In this document: in pieces, positions 51,701 through 62,900 of the stretch | Layout of the letters: each line of letters begins with the position of its first letter | Position numbering within the stretch: the first letter of the stretch is position 1 | Notes under the pieces: model-generated | Told to the model about the DNA's origin: nothing | Databases searched by the model: none | Seen by the model: only the letters and a program-made list of their open reading frames with translations | Origin: Syngnathus acus | Taxonomy: Eukaryota; Chordata; Actinopteri; Syngnathiformes; Syngnathidae | Direction: 5' to 3' | Assembly: GCF_901709675.1 (NCBI RefSeq) | Contig: NC_051092.1 | Coordinates: forward strand, 7,258,491-7,322,490 | Length of the DNA: 64,000 bases | Translations under genes and position numbers: made by a program

Positions 51701-52163
51701 AACAGATGACCTGATATGTGCTAAAGACAGAGGCAGTCATTACCAAGACCGCGGTGGCAGCATTTAAAACCACACTACAAAGAAATACATACTAACAGAC
51801 GTCGTTCGTGATCTGTATTACATGTGAAATTGCTTTCAATTTAAAATGTTAGGTTATGCAATACACGGGGAGTTCATGGGAAATTGTGACAAAAAAAAGA
51901 AATGGATGAAATGTAAATTGCATTCAATGAACTCTTTCTTTTGGGTTACAGCGATGGCACCGTTACAATCTCGGCTTTGTGGATAGTTGTGGAAAAATAG
52001 GAATTCTAGTGGTGCAACTATGTGGAAACGTGGACAAGAAGCTACGCAGTGCGAGCCACGACAGCGAATTATTCCAACTAAAGCGCAGATTTCTTTCTCT
52101 CTTTTTTAACACAAAAGTTTAGTGGGTACCTGAAATCATCGCCAAGGGGACAAAGTCACTCAC

Positions 52164-52320
52164 CAAGACACAGGGCGAAATATTTCACCGTTGACGCTGG
52201 TCTAAAAGCTTTACTAAAACCTCAAAGTGTCGAGTGGCTTGTTCGTAAACTTCTCCGTGTCCACCAGTGCAGCCGTGGGTCCACATCGCTACGCCATGAT
52301 GGTCCCGTCACAAGACTGCT
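52164..52320 (-). other. ppfibp1: Probable first (non-coding) exon of ppfibp1 with two upstream ORFs
   Basis: Minus-strand sequence next to a CRE-bearing, GC-richer promoter and ending in donor CTTG|GTGAG at 52164. It contains a two-codon uORF (52289-52297) and a 33-codon uORF (52185-52286), both closed inside the exon. About 5.6 kb of intron would join it to the coding exons. The 5' end is a guess. Confidence 0.5.
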
Positions 52321-52330
52321 GGAAAAGCGG

Positions 52331-52338
52331 TGACGTCA
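52331..52338. promoter_or_regulatory. Perfect CRE palindrome TGACGTCA in the ppfibp1 promoter
   Basis: Full 8-bp CREB/ATF site just upstream (minus-strand sense) of the likely ppfibp1 first exon. Such full sites usually sit within 200 bp of starts. Confidence 0.6.
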
Positions 52339-53433
52339 CAGCCGGAGTCCTGAGCGCAGATTGAGGAGTGGTTTAACGTGGGGGCGTGGCCGTCTGAATT
52401 CCTGAAACATTCACGTACAGTCCCAAAAGGAGGAAATACTGGATAGAGAAATAAGAAACTGGTAATCTGAGATGATCATTTGTTTGATAACGTTTATTTT
52501 TTTTCAACAAAAACAAAAAATAAACTATCATACAATTTGATTCGTACAGCTCAGCCATCAACGGTATTTTTTATGTGCTGTTGTACTTTTCAGAGCATAT
52601 AGTATTTACTTGTATATTTAGTTTGGTGCAACTCTAGTCAGGTACCTGAAATACTCATTTTAAAAAAATATTGCAGAATGAAACCTGAACAAGGTTGCGT
52701 TCGAGTTTTTGCTTGAGTACATTCTTCTATCTGTGTAGGCTTCTATGCTCACTGCCAGACTTTGATTACAACTGTACCTCATAGCTCCCACTCTGCGCTT
52801 GTATACTTGGTGCAAAAACAAATCCATGTTTGGACGGTGCATCCCACTAGGTATCCCACCCATCCATCCATCCATCCATCCATCCATCCATCCATCCATC
52901 CATCCATCCATCCATTTTCTGAATCACTTCTCCTTACAATGTTGCAGGTGTGCTGAAGTCTATCTTAGCTGACTTCTGGGAGTAGGTGGGGGACACCCTG
53001 AACTGAGTGCTAGCCAATTGCAGGGCACACATAGACAGACCATCCACAGACATGCTCAGACCTATGGGCAATATGTAGGCACGCGGGAGAACATGCAAAG
53101 GCAACATGCAAACCGTGCCGCCCACGTTGCATCCCATTTTTACAAAACATTATCTGCACACAATGCTATAATGCATAAGATTAGCTACTATATTATTATT
53201 GTTGGATCATCTCTTCAAACAAGCAAACAAATAATAAATATTATAAATATACATTATCCAAAATCTTAATACATATGCAAACCACCATCAACACAGAAAT
53301 GTAACACAGGCATCACTGTCTCAGCTGTCTCATTTATAGCTTTATAAGCTGAATAATGTGAAAGAAACTTATTTCTAGAGATTTCGATCAAGAAGTTTGA
53401 ATCAAGAATTGACAAAAAAAGTTTCAATCAATC
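52339..53433. other. ppfibp1 to GCAP intergenic region
   Basis: Contains the ATGG-tailed repeat with its CATC microsatellite; otherwise AT-rich and without gene signal. Confidence 0.5.
52861..53125 (-). mobile_element. ATGG-tailed dispersed repeat, minus sense
   Basis: Body 52917-53125 carries (reverse complement) CAATTGGCTAGCACTCAG and AGTTCAGGGTGTCCCCC; the tail is (CATC)n at 52861-52914. The structure suggests a LINE/SINE-type 3' end with a microsatellite tail. Confidence 0.75.
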
Positions 53434-55116
53434 CTAGACTCCCATTGCCAAGTCCCTCTTCGGGGGCCTCTCTACCCTCACGGTGCAGGGATCACATTCC
53501 AGCATCTTTCTGATCCAGTCATCATCCAACGCTCCCTCTATGAACTCCTCCACACTGATGATGGCTACAGGCAAAACAAGGACGGGCAAAGATGACACCA
53601 AAACAAGCAGATAACAGGATATACCAATGTTTGCAAATGTTTTCTTGCAAACGTAACAAGAGAGTGTGAAAGTGTGGAGGCCCTCTTAGTTCCAGCTGAT
53701 GAAAAGTCAGAATTGAATATTTTTCAACGCACCTATCTGGCCACCCAACTTATTTCATTTGAGTTGCGCAGGTTATAAAATGGTGGGAAACGTTTTGAAA
53801 GGATTTACGTGGCATTTCAACGAGAAGGGGTTTGTAGACTTTACAGTATATCCACTCTAGGCACAGTAAAAAGATTGGAAAATAAATGTTCTCACCATTT
53901 TTGTCTTTGTCTAATCTCAAAAATAGCTGGTCAGTGCATTCTTCAGCTGTTAGGGAGTTTGGTTCATTTAAATCCACTGCTTCATTCATTTTATAAACAG
54001 CCTGGGAACATATGGAGAACACAAACTAGGTGATGTCAGGAATGACGCGTCAAACATAAACAGAAAACACACCTGCATAATGCCCAGCATCTCCTCCCTT
54101 ATGATGGCACCATCTCCATCTTTGTCAAATAGCTTGAAGGACCAACGAAGCCTCTCCACTGCCGAGCCTTCAACGAGCATACTGATGGCCATGACGTACT
54201 CCCTGAAATCTACTAACCCATCCTGGAACAATAGGTGCTCTTTTTTTACGACAGCTTTGTGCTCACGATTGTATTCAGTGTACATTTCTTACCTCATTTT
54301 TGTCCAGCGTGCGGAATATCTCTTCTGCATACTCAGCTGACTGCATGCCCACTGTTACATTACAGAAATGCCTTTGAAACTCGTGGAGAGTAATGAGTCC
54401 ACTTGGGCATTCATGAATAAACATTCTGCCGCAAGACAAGGAAGATACATTTCCATTTAGGGGTAGAACAGTTTTCATTATTTGTCATGTAATGTTGACG
54501 TTTTAAAAAAATAACATCACAATCTAAAAAATGATGTAATAAAACATGTGTTTAGGTTTTAGAACCACTGTAATTTTTTCAGCTAAGAGATATGTATTGA
54601 TTTGCAGGATTAAAATCGATTACATAAAAATTTGGCCAGAGTGTGAATAAGTTTAACTTTGGAATTGTTTGACATGAAGCAAGGAAATTCTATACAATAA
54701 ATTGGATGTCAAATTAATGAGGGGAAACACGTCCAAGATTAATGCAGGCAGATTACGTGTGCTGGAAATCTTGACTAAATCCTGCAGATGAGTGCTCAGA
54801 TATAAGTCAAATGATTTTGAACCACTTTTTCCCTAAAATGACTCACATTCATGTCTTCAGATAGTTTGATTTCCTCTTAAATAATTAAATCAACTTAAAA
54901 TGTTACAAAAGATTTTAGTCATAAGGGAAGTGCTGCATTTTGTTAAGCGAAAAAAAGGCAAGCTGGTGGTAACACACTTTCTTGCACTCTTAAATTCCTA
55001 ATCATGTTATATACATACATTCAAAAGCACAAATGAAATAGACATTACCTGGACCATTCGTAGAGCTCAGTAATATTCTTTTCTTTCCAGTGAGACATGC
55101 TTGCAGCCTGCCCCAT
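53434..55116 (-). CDS. Guanylate-cyclase-activating-protein (GCAP)-family calcium sensor, 5 exons
   Basis: Neuronal calcium sensor predicted to regulate retinal membrane guanylate cyclase. Exons: 55049-55116, 54293-54425, 54073-54222, 53896-54001, 53434-53564; 588 nt, 195 aa, the usual GCAP length. The N-terminus MGQAAS fits an N-myristoylation site. EF-hand 1 is inactive, with the GCAP hallmark CPSG in ECPSGLITLHEF. EF2 loop DKNEDGLVDFRE and EF3 loop DKDGDGAIIREE look functional. EF4 loop DKDKNAIISVEE has Ala where Gly is normal at position 6. The next segment is EFIEGALDDDW. It has five coding exons; mammalian GUCA1A has four as I recall. Which teleost paralogue it is (guca1 or GCIP branch) is not resolved, so no symbol is given. 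Confidence 0.85.
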
Positions 55117-55434
55117 TCTGTGGAGCAATCAATCTGAGTTGAGCCTTCACTTCTACACAACAAACAAATCCCAGCTTAGCATTGCCTTACGAGAGTGCAT
55201 CTGAAATGTATTCAAAGCTGATCACCCCAGTGGGTACGGTCAGACTTTTTAGAGATAGGATGGAGAAAAAAAAAATCCTTACCACTATTCCAAACTGGCC
55301 AGATTTGTGGAGTGTACGACTACATACTTGTCCTCTGGATAGATGAATAAATACATTTGCATGCCCCAATTTGAAGGTTTATATTTGCAAACAAACAAAC
55401 AAACAAACAAAACAGTATCGTTTCCTTTCAAAAG

Positions 55435-55735
55435 TTCAAAGTCCAGACGTCTGCATGTTCTCCTCGTGCAAGCATGGCTTTTCTCCGGGTACTCTGTTTC
55501 CTCCTACATTCCAAAAACATGCTTGGTAGGTGAATTGAGCACTCTAAATTCTTTGTAGATTTGATTGTGAGTGTGAATGTTTGTTTGTCTCTGTGTGCTC
55601 TGCAATTGGATAGCAACCAGTTCAGGGTGTACGCTGCCTGGTACCCAGAGACCGCAGGGATAGGCTCTGGCATGCCCGTGACCCCCGTGGGGGCAAGCGG
55701 TACGGAAAATGGATGGATGGAACTTCAAAGTAGAG
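55435..55735 (+). mobile_element. ATGG-tailed dispersed repeat, plus sense
   Basis: Has GCATGTTCTCCTCGTGCAAG, CAACCAGTTCAGGGTGTACG and GATAGGCTCTGGC, and ends GGAAAATGGATGGATGG. Same family as 52861-53125. ORFs inside are incidental. Confidence 0.8.
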
Positions 55736-56222
55736 CTGCATCTCGTGATTATTTTAATAATTGATTAATTTTGCAATTATTTGACAAATATATCTGATAC
55801 ACAATGTTATAATTTACGCTTTATTGAAAATGCATTATCTCACATTCACAGTGTAGAAAAATGCGTAAATGTTTTATGATTCAGTCACAGATTTGGATGG
55901 AACAAGCCAGAAAATAGGTAAAAACTTGTATTTCAACGTATAAACAAAAAATTCAACACAAAGATGATCATGGATACATGGGGGACTACAAAAATCTGAG
56001 AATATACGTATACTACTGATAAGGTGAAATTCTGAGGAATTGGACTATTAAAAAAAGCTAACGATTAATTGATTGAAATTTGATACAAAAAATTATTCAT
56101 TTGCTCATTGATTAGTTGACGATAAATTGTTGCAACTCTCGTTCAAAGCTTAGAATACTTCTAGTAGTAGTTATACATTGAACTTTGCATCTAATTGACA
56201 GTTTCTGAGAAAAAAAATGCAC

Positions 56223-56253
56223 ATGGGGTCATGTTGGCCCAACATGACCCCAT
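56223..56253. repeat. 31-bp perfect palindrome
   Basis: Two 15-base arms (ATGGGGTCATGTTGG and its exact complement) around one C. Weaker symmetry continues outward (AAAAATGC... / ...GGCATTTTAA). Confidence 0.95.
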
Positions 56254-57235
56254 TGGCATTTTAATTAACTCGAGTTAATTAAACTACCATTTATTAACAA
56301 GACTGCCTGGTGAGACATGCCACACTTGTTAATTGTAGCAGCAATATGCCATAGACAAATACAGTACGGGCTTCCTCTTGAGCCAAACATGAAAGAGTAA
56401 TTAAACTCTGAGTGGCTGAAAACAGTACACCATGTTTTACAAATGTCAAATTTAAGCTTAAACGTCCTGTGCATGGGTAGTCAGGTGTATGAATGCTCAC
56501 ACGCACCAGTCAATCATGGCATCATATAAAGAGCCATGCGACAGGAAAGAGAAAAGAAAAACATAAACTCAAAACACGATATCCGAGCGAACAAAATCTA
56601 TGAGGTAAAACATGAACCCTTCCTGGACGGCGGCGTCTCACTCACAAAAGAAGCTGAAGTGGAGCGTGACAAGAATGGGAAAATGTAGAGCTACAACAAC
56701 CCACAAAATGTGTAGAAACTAACGAGCTTAACTAGCATCGGCGGAAAAACTGCCCTGCTCTCCAGGTAGTTAATGGTCAGGTAGTTAATAGCAAAGCTGC
56801 GATCACGGCGTCTGCTTTATTCAAATCATGACATGTCAACACAGTGTCAAGTCAAATGCAGCTCTGTATTTAAACATCATACAAGTAGCCCTATTTTCAG
56901 TTAGCTGAGATGTCACACGTGAAAATAAAACAGATCGGCTTATTGCATGTTAAAGTGGAAATGTCCAAAGGCACTTTGGACAGAAGCAGGAGTGTCCACG
57001 GGTTTAGAGCCTTAATCTGTGGGCCCCTTGTATTTCGAGCATACGACACATAATTATTCATCAATCATAAATAAGTAATAATAAAACCTGCAACAGTCCC
57101 AAAAGGATAGCAGTAGGAACAATGGCAGTAAGGATACATGGAATTATAATATATAGCTCGGCTGGTACTCAGTCTTTGGGCGTGTTGGTTTCGGTGACTG
57201 AATTGTATACAAACACTATGGGTGAATTTCTAAGA

Positions 57236-57640
57236 AACAGTGGCTTGCAAAAGTATTAGATAGTATATAAAAGCCCCCTTGAACCTTTTGCCAAATCTCA
57301 GGTTTTAACAGATATGTATATTACATATACAAGATATTACATATATATATATATCTTTGCTGCAGGTGACATTGTGTCTAAGGAGGAGGAATACTAGTTA
57401 ACCAGTCTGTGGGAGGCAGAATTGTTAATGGTTGGCAGGGGATCAAATACTTATTTCCCTGGATGAAATGCAAATCTATTTATATCCTTTATATAATGTG
57501 GTTTTCTGCATTTTCTTTTCTATATGCTGTCTCTCATTGTTAAAAGAAAACCCTACCTTTAAAATTATAGACTGTTCACTTCTTTGTCAGAGGGCAAACT
57601 CACAAAATTAGTTAGAGATCAAATACGTATTTCCTCCACT
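57236..57640. mobile_element. Tc1-like transposon end fragments
   Basis: CAGTGGCTTGCAAAAGTATT at the left, and GGGGATCAAATACTTATTTC with a second, diverged AGATCAAATACGTATTTCC near 57617, are terminal sequences common to fish Tc1 families. No coding potential. Confidence 0.65.
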
Positions 57641-57895
57641 CTATCTATCTATCTATCTATATTATATATGTACATTTATTTACATATATATGTACATATA
57701 TATATATAAATATATATACACACACATATCTATATATACATACATATATTTTATATATACTTATATATCTATATATACATATCTATATTTACATATATAT
57801 GTATATATATATATACACACACACACATATATGTATATACACATATATATATATACATATATATTTATACACACATTAATACATACACACAATCA
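57641..57895. repeat. (CTAT)n, (TA)n and (CA)n microsatellite block
   Basis: About 250 bases of mixed simple repeats; ORFs of alternating Tyr/Ile here are artefacts. Confidence 0.97.
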
Positions 57896-57949
57896 AGCAG
57901 TGGAGCAAAATTCTAGGTATTCTAAACCCTTTTTTGTTTTTTACCAAAC

Positions 57950-58360
57950 TGAAAGTGGGTCATGTAAAATAATTCAGCCCCCCTGAGTTCATACTTTGTA
58001 GAAGCAGCTTCGCCTACGGTTACAGCTGCAAATATTTTGGGGGTATATCTATCAGTTTTGCACATCGAGATACTAACATTTTTTCCTATTTTCTCCCTTG
58101 CAAAACAGCTCCAAGTCAGGTAGATTGCATGGAGAGCATTTGTGAAGAGCAATTTTCAGACCCTTCCACAGATTCAGGTTTGGACTTTGACATTCTAACT
58201 GCATATGTTTATTTGTGAACCATTCCATTGTAGATTTTGCTTTATGTTTTGGATCATTGTCTTGTTGGAAGATAAATGGCCATCCCTGTCTCAGCTCTTT
58301 TGCAAACCCCAACGAGTTTTCTTCCAGAATAAGCCACTGCATCTCATCCTTCACAAAGCA
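57950..58360 (-). pseudogene. Degenerate Tc1/mariner transposase fragment
   Basis: The minus frame 58073-58354 reads WPFIFQQDNDPKHKAKS then MEWF and a damaged SPNLNLWKGLK. This is the second catalytic Asp region (QDNDPKH) and the following SPDLNPIENLW motif of Tc1 transposases, with a deletion that removes the catalytic Glu context. Not functional. Confidence 0.85.
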
Positions 58361-58544
58361 CTTAAATACAAAAGGCCTTCATTAGCACACATACACAAAA
58401 TGTCTAACAGGGTAACAGATGATCTTACAATGTGTTAATTTTTTTGATGATGAATAATACAACTTTTTGCAAATTGAAATGCACCCTAATAAAATATACT
58501 ATATCAAAGAGCTGGATTAGTTCTGCCTTCATTGACATAATTCA

Positions 58545-58865
58545 TCTAGACTTTTTTTTACAACTGGACGCATTCCACTTTATGGTAAACATTGGGGAGG
58601 GAAGACCCAATTCTGTTCCCACACAATTTGCACCAATGTTTGCAGCAAGGTTCATAAATGCATGCCTGGGTGAGTTTTGCAAGGAAGTATGAGGCCTGGC
58701 CCTACAAAGCCATTAAACACAACTGTAATAAAACACAACAGTGACTCTAAAATAGGGAGCTTTCCCAGAGTAGTTCAAAGTATTAGTGCTGCAAAGGGGC
58801 TGAGATACATATTTGTAATGAGCAGATGTCCAAATACTTTTGCCACAATAATGTGTATGCTTATT
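58545..58865 (+). mobile_element. Second, plus-sense Tc1-like fossil
   Basis: AAGGTTCATAAATGCATGCC and GCTGCAAAGGGGCTGAGAT, then GTCCAAATACTTTTGCCAC at the end, match the layout of another fish Tc1 family (transposase 3' part then terminal repeat). Heavily decayed. Confidence 0.6.
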
Positions 58866-59927
58866 TTTAGTGTGTAGTAGTTTGAGACACCTCCAACCCA
58901 TGAAAGGCTAACTGGTTCAATAGCTCTATCCCACACAAGCCTTCCTGTGTAGTGTGTTGCGTGCAAGGACAACTGTGGACTAAACATGAGGTAACGCCGA
59001 CTGAAAGACTCTCATTCAAATGTCAGATCAAAGTACAGCAACAGAAATGTACGTGTATCATAAACATTTGTGGAATGCATGATGACTAGTACGTAAAATA
59101 ATCCCTTAAATCTCTGAATAGATGACTGCCACTGATAAAAACCTTCTTATAAATCAGACCAAAAGTAAGAACACAGTTGCACATGTGAACAAAACAATTA
59201 CACGTTTCAAGTTTAAGTATGTAAGGGAATAATGTAAATTGTTAAATACTGCTACAGCTGCTAAGAACTGCGTGACTTTACGTTAATAGTGGGTGGCTAT
59301 TTTTCACCCCCCCATCAGTCCTGAGTATTCACCTTTTATACTATCACACTTGAAAAATAAACTATATCATAGCTTTAATAAGACAGATATGAGGTGATTG
59401 ATGAGCCATTGTCTCTTAATGTCTATTTAAGTGGTATTATGAATTGCACATGCGGGTAATGCAATGTTCATAAACCAACAGGGACAAAAACGTGCTCTGA
59501 GGCAAAAGTGGGAAGGGGGAGGTTCACCAACAGGAGTAGAATTGCTCCTTTTTCATCAGAGTTCGATGGAACACAAAAAAAAGGGAGGGGGGGCAGTTCA
59601 GTGCATTTTTTGCATCACTCTCATCCTGTGTTCAAGTGTAGGTGGAAAACATAAGCGGAACTCCCAAACCGCTGTTTGTCTCAACAATGTTCTTAATGAC
59701 AACAGATTTGCCTCATTAAATTATCATTTTTCCATGGCAGGCAGATTGCAGTAAGGTTTTGGAGGCACATGTAGATCCTCCCGAGAAAAGCCAGTGTTCC
59801 TTATCTTTGGCGACACAGTTGCCTATTAAGAAGAGTCGTTCACATAGCTTATCGTAGGATTGATTCATGAATCAAACACAGCCTGACAGAGCATTTTTGT
59901 CACTGTCTCGGCTTTCAACTGCGGATT
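58866..59927. other. Presumed bmal2 3' UTR and flank
   Basis: No gene signal apart from the likely bmal2 3' UTR near its stop. The polyadenylation site was not assigned. Confidence 0.4.
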
Positions 59928-62900
59928 CTATAAGGACCAGTGCATCTCTTCAAAGTCCTCGCCTTCACCCAAGTTGGAGTCTGTCTCCAGGAGTCTCATG
60001 ATCACTGCCATCGCTGCTTCGTCATTACTAAGACTGCCAAGGCCCGGTTCAACCATGCTGTCCAGGTCTAGCTGTGAGCTGTCCTCTGTGGTGGGTTCAG
60101 GGTGAGAACAAAGTTATGGACGTGTAAAGAAAATTGGATTGGAAACAACATAACTGAGGGAGATACCAACAAATGTAGACAAGAGAACAAACAAGCACAT
60201 GCACGGACACCATTTAAATGATGGCATTGGAAAAGAATTATGGAATGTACCCATTAGTGTCTCCCTTCCAGGAATAAGCGCCCCCTGAAGCTCATCTTCT
60301 GAGTTGGACTTTTCTGGCATCTCCTCCTCTGTCACATCCCCATTTGGCACCTGGACAGCAAAATACATGGTGGTGAAATGAAACTGTGGGGGCTAAATAT
60401 AACTTGGCAAGGTAGATGGTAACACACGCTATTAACAGAACCGCTCCTTCAATAGCATGAGAACATGTGTTTAAAAATCTTCTCTATGTCAACACCACAA
60501 GACATCTGTCTCAGTTAAAGTATGTCCAATTTTTATTGTATTCCACTTCTAGCTACACTCCTAAAATAGTAGTTTTATATTCATGCTCATCCTCAAGCAG
60601 CAACAGTTTTTTTTGTCTGCCGAAGCCTGAAACATTGTTTTTTTTTTTGGTTCATTTAAAAAATATCTAATTCATGAAATTTTGATGGCAGCAATGCTTT
60701 TATTAAGGAACTACTAAAAGGTATTTTCAAACAGACTTTGAATGAAGAGTTTAGAAATTCACTCACATTGTTGTTGACACTCACATTGTGGTTGACTTGG
60801 TGATGAGTCGTGGTGAGTGGAGATTTGTCCAGCGGCAGACTAAATGGGCTCACATTACCACTGGAGGGTGATGAGTTCATTCTAAAACGGCACAGAAAAT
60901 GAACTTCAATTATATCAAGACATTTCTGACAATGCAAGTTTACAGAAAATAAGGAGGGAGAGGTAAAGTAGACACTTATCACAATTATTCCTCACCTATT
61001 AAAGTCAAGCAGCTCATTGGCAATCTGAGTCCCAATGGTTCCAGCGTATATCATCGTACCAGGTGTGGTAGAGATGCCTGGTATTATCGGAAGAGATTTC
61101 TTTCCATCTTCTAAAATAAATGAGCGGGAACAGTAGATGTACCTTTACCATACTTACTTCCAGGACTCAAGTTATTTTACAACACCATACAATGAGTACT
61201 TTTTAAGTCATTTTAACTGACCTGCTACAGCCTTAGAAGACTCTTCAGTCTTGTTCCCTGACCGACTTGTTTGACTGTGATCATTCCTGAAGTGAGAGAA
61301 AGGGAGAGCGCTGACGAAATAGCTCCCTACATTTAGCCGATAAAAATGAACCCTTGAAGCTTCTACTTACGATATGACTGTATTTGTTGACACGATATAT
61401 TCAACTTCTTTGGTCCATGGGTTTACAAAACTAAACCACTGACTTTGCAGCGTGACAAAAGAGCCATATTTTGTTTTAAACTTATAACGGTTCGTGTCTA
61501 TTTTCTCCTTACTTCGTAGCACTGGAAGATGGAGACGCAGCAAAAAGGAATTGTGTTGATATAGCTCTCGCCCATTTAGGCAGAGGGATTGACTGTCAAG
61601 AAATTTAACTTACCTTTTCGATGACGGTCAGCTAAATGCGCTAAGTCGTCTTGATGGAAGTACTCGTAGCATGAAGTACCGAGCAATTCTTGGGGAAGGT
61701 AACCAAGAATGGTTGTTGCTCTGCAAAGAGTCACCAATAATTAGAACAAAACACTTGTGAGTAATAGCAGTGTAAATTAATGTGTAAAAGCTATGAAATA
61801 TGACTCAAACATCCTACATGGTTACATTACCAACATTTGGTACGAAAGACTTTGAAAATAGCTCATTTGGAACATGGATAATCATGATATAGAACAGGGG
61901 TGTCAAACTTTTTTTTCGCGGGTCGCATTGTAGTCATAGCTTCTTTCAGAGGGCCATTATGACAGTCAACCCAAATAAATGTATGAGCACCTCATATTAT
62001 AGCGAGTAAAATCTACAAAACAAACTGACAAATAACTCGTTTTCAAATCAGACGAGTAAAAACTGGTCAAATATTTAAAAAAAAAAGATATTATTAAAAG
62101 TGACGACAATTTGCAATTCTAGTAATGACACACGAATTTAATGCACAATTTGTCTTCGCGGGCCACATAAAATGATGTGGCGGGCCGTATCTGGCCCCCC
62201 GGGCCTTGAGTTTGACACCTGTGATATAGAATCATAAAATTATATAATAAATTTGATATATAATATAATAAATTCCCCAAATGTTTCACACAGAAAGTTT
62301 GGAAAGTATTGAAGCACTGAAATTCCAGTTTACCTTTGATCAACAAAGGTAAACTTGCCATCCATGGTATAGCGTGTGACGAACTCTGTGGGTTTGACCC
62401 GGAAAGCTCCATTAACTTGCGGGGACGAGTTGGAGTGGATGCGCCCCACGGCGACCAGACAGCTGAAGTGAGAGCTATCCTGCTTATCTGCGTCGCACTG
62501 GCCCTCTGCTTCCAGCTGACTGGAGTGCCAGCTACGCATGTAGCCTGTACAGTGGACTGTGCAGTATTTCTGCGACTCTAAGTGCACACAGATACAGACC
62601 AAATTGAAATAGTACGTTGGGATATTAATACAGTGAAACCGCGATTTACGAATTTGTCCCGTGATCGTGTTCGTAGGTCAAAAGGTTCGCAAGCAGAAGG
62701 GATTTTTCCCATAAGAACTTTACCTTGAAAGACGTAGACAGCTTGCTCTAGTCTAGGAGTAGGCGCTTGAGAGACAGTGGGCTGTGGGAGATGGCGAGTG
62801 GGAGAATCCATGCACGTATGCTTAATTTCTACATTTGCGACACCCTCTTCTGACTACCCTCACATCTTTTTGATTAGGAGACATGATTGACTGTGTATGA

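Larger units (their letters stand above)
55117..57235. other. Upstream flank of the GCAP gene
   Basis: 5' leader and promoter of the GCAP gene are expected just right of 55116 but have no distinctive motif. The rest holds an (AAAC)n tract (55386-55410), an ATGG-tailed repeat, and the palindrome at 56223. Confidence 0.4.

Noticed and set aside
52660-52911. DGWM repeat protein
   Set aside because: Microsatellite tail of the dispersed repeat.
57690-57986. Tyr/Ile repeat ORF
   Set aside because: (TA)n simple repeat.
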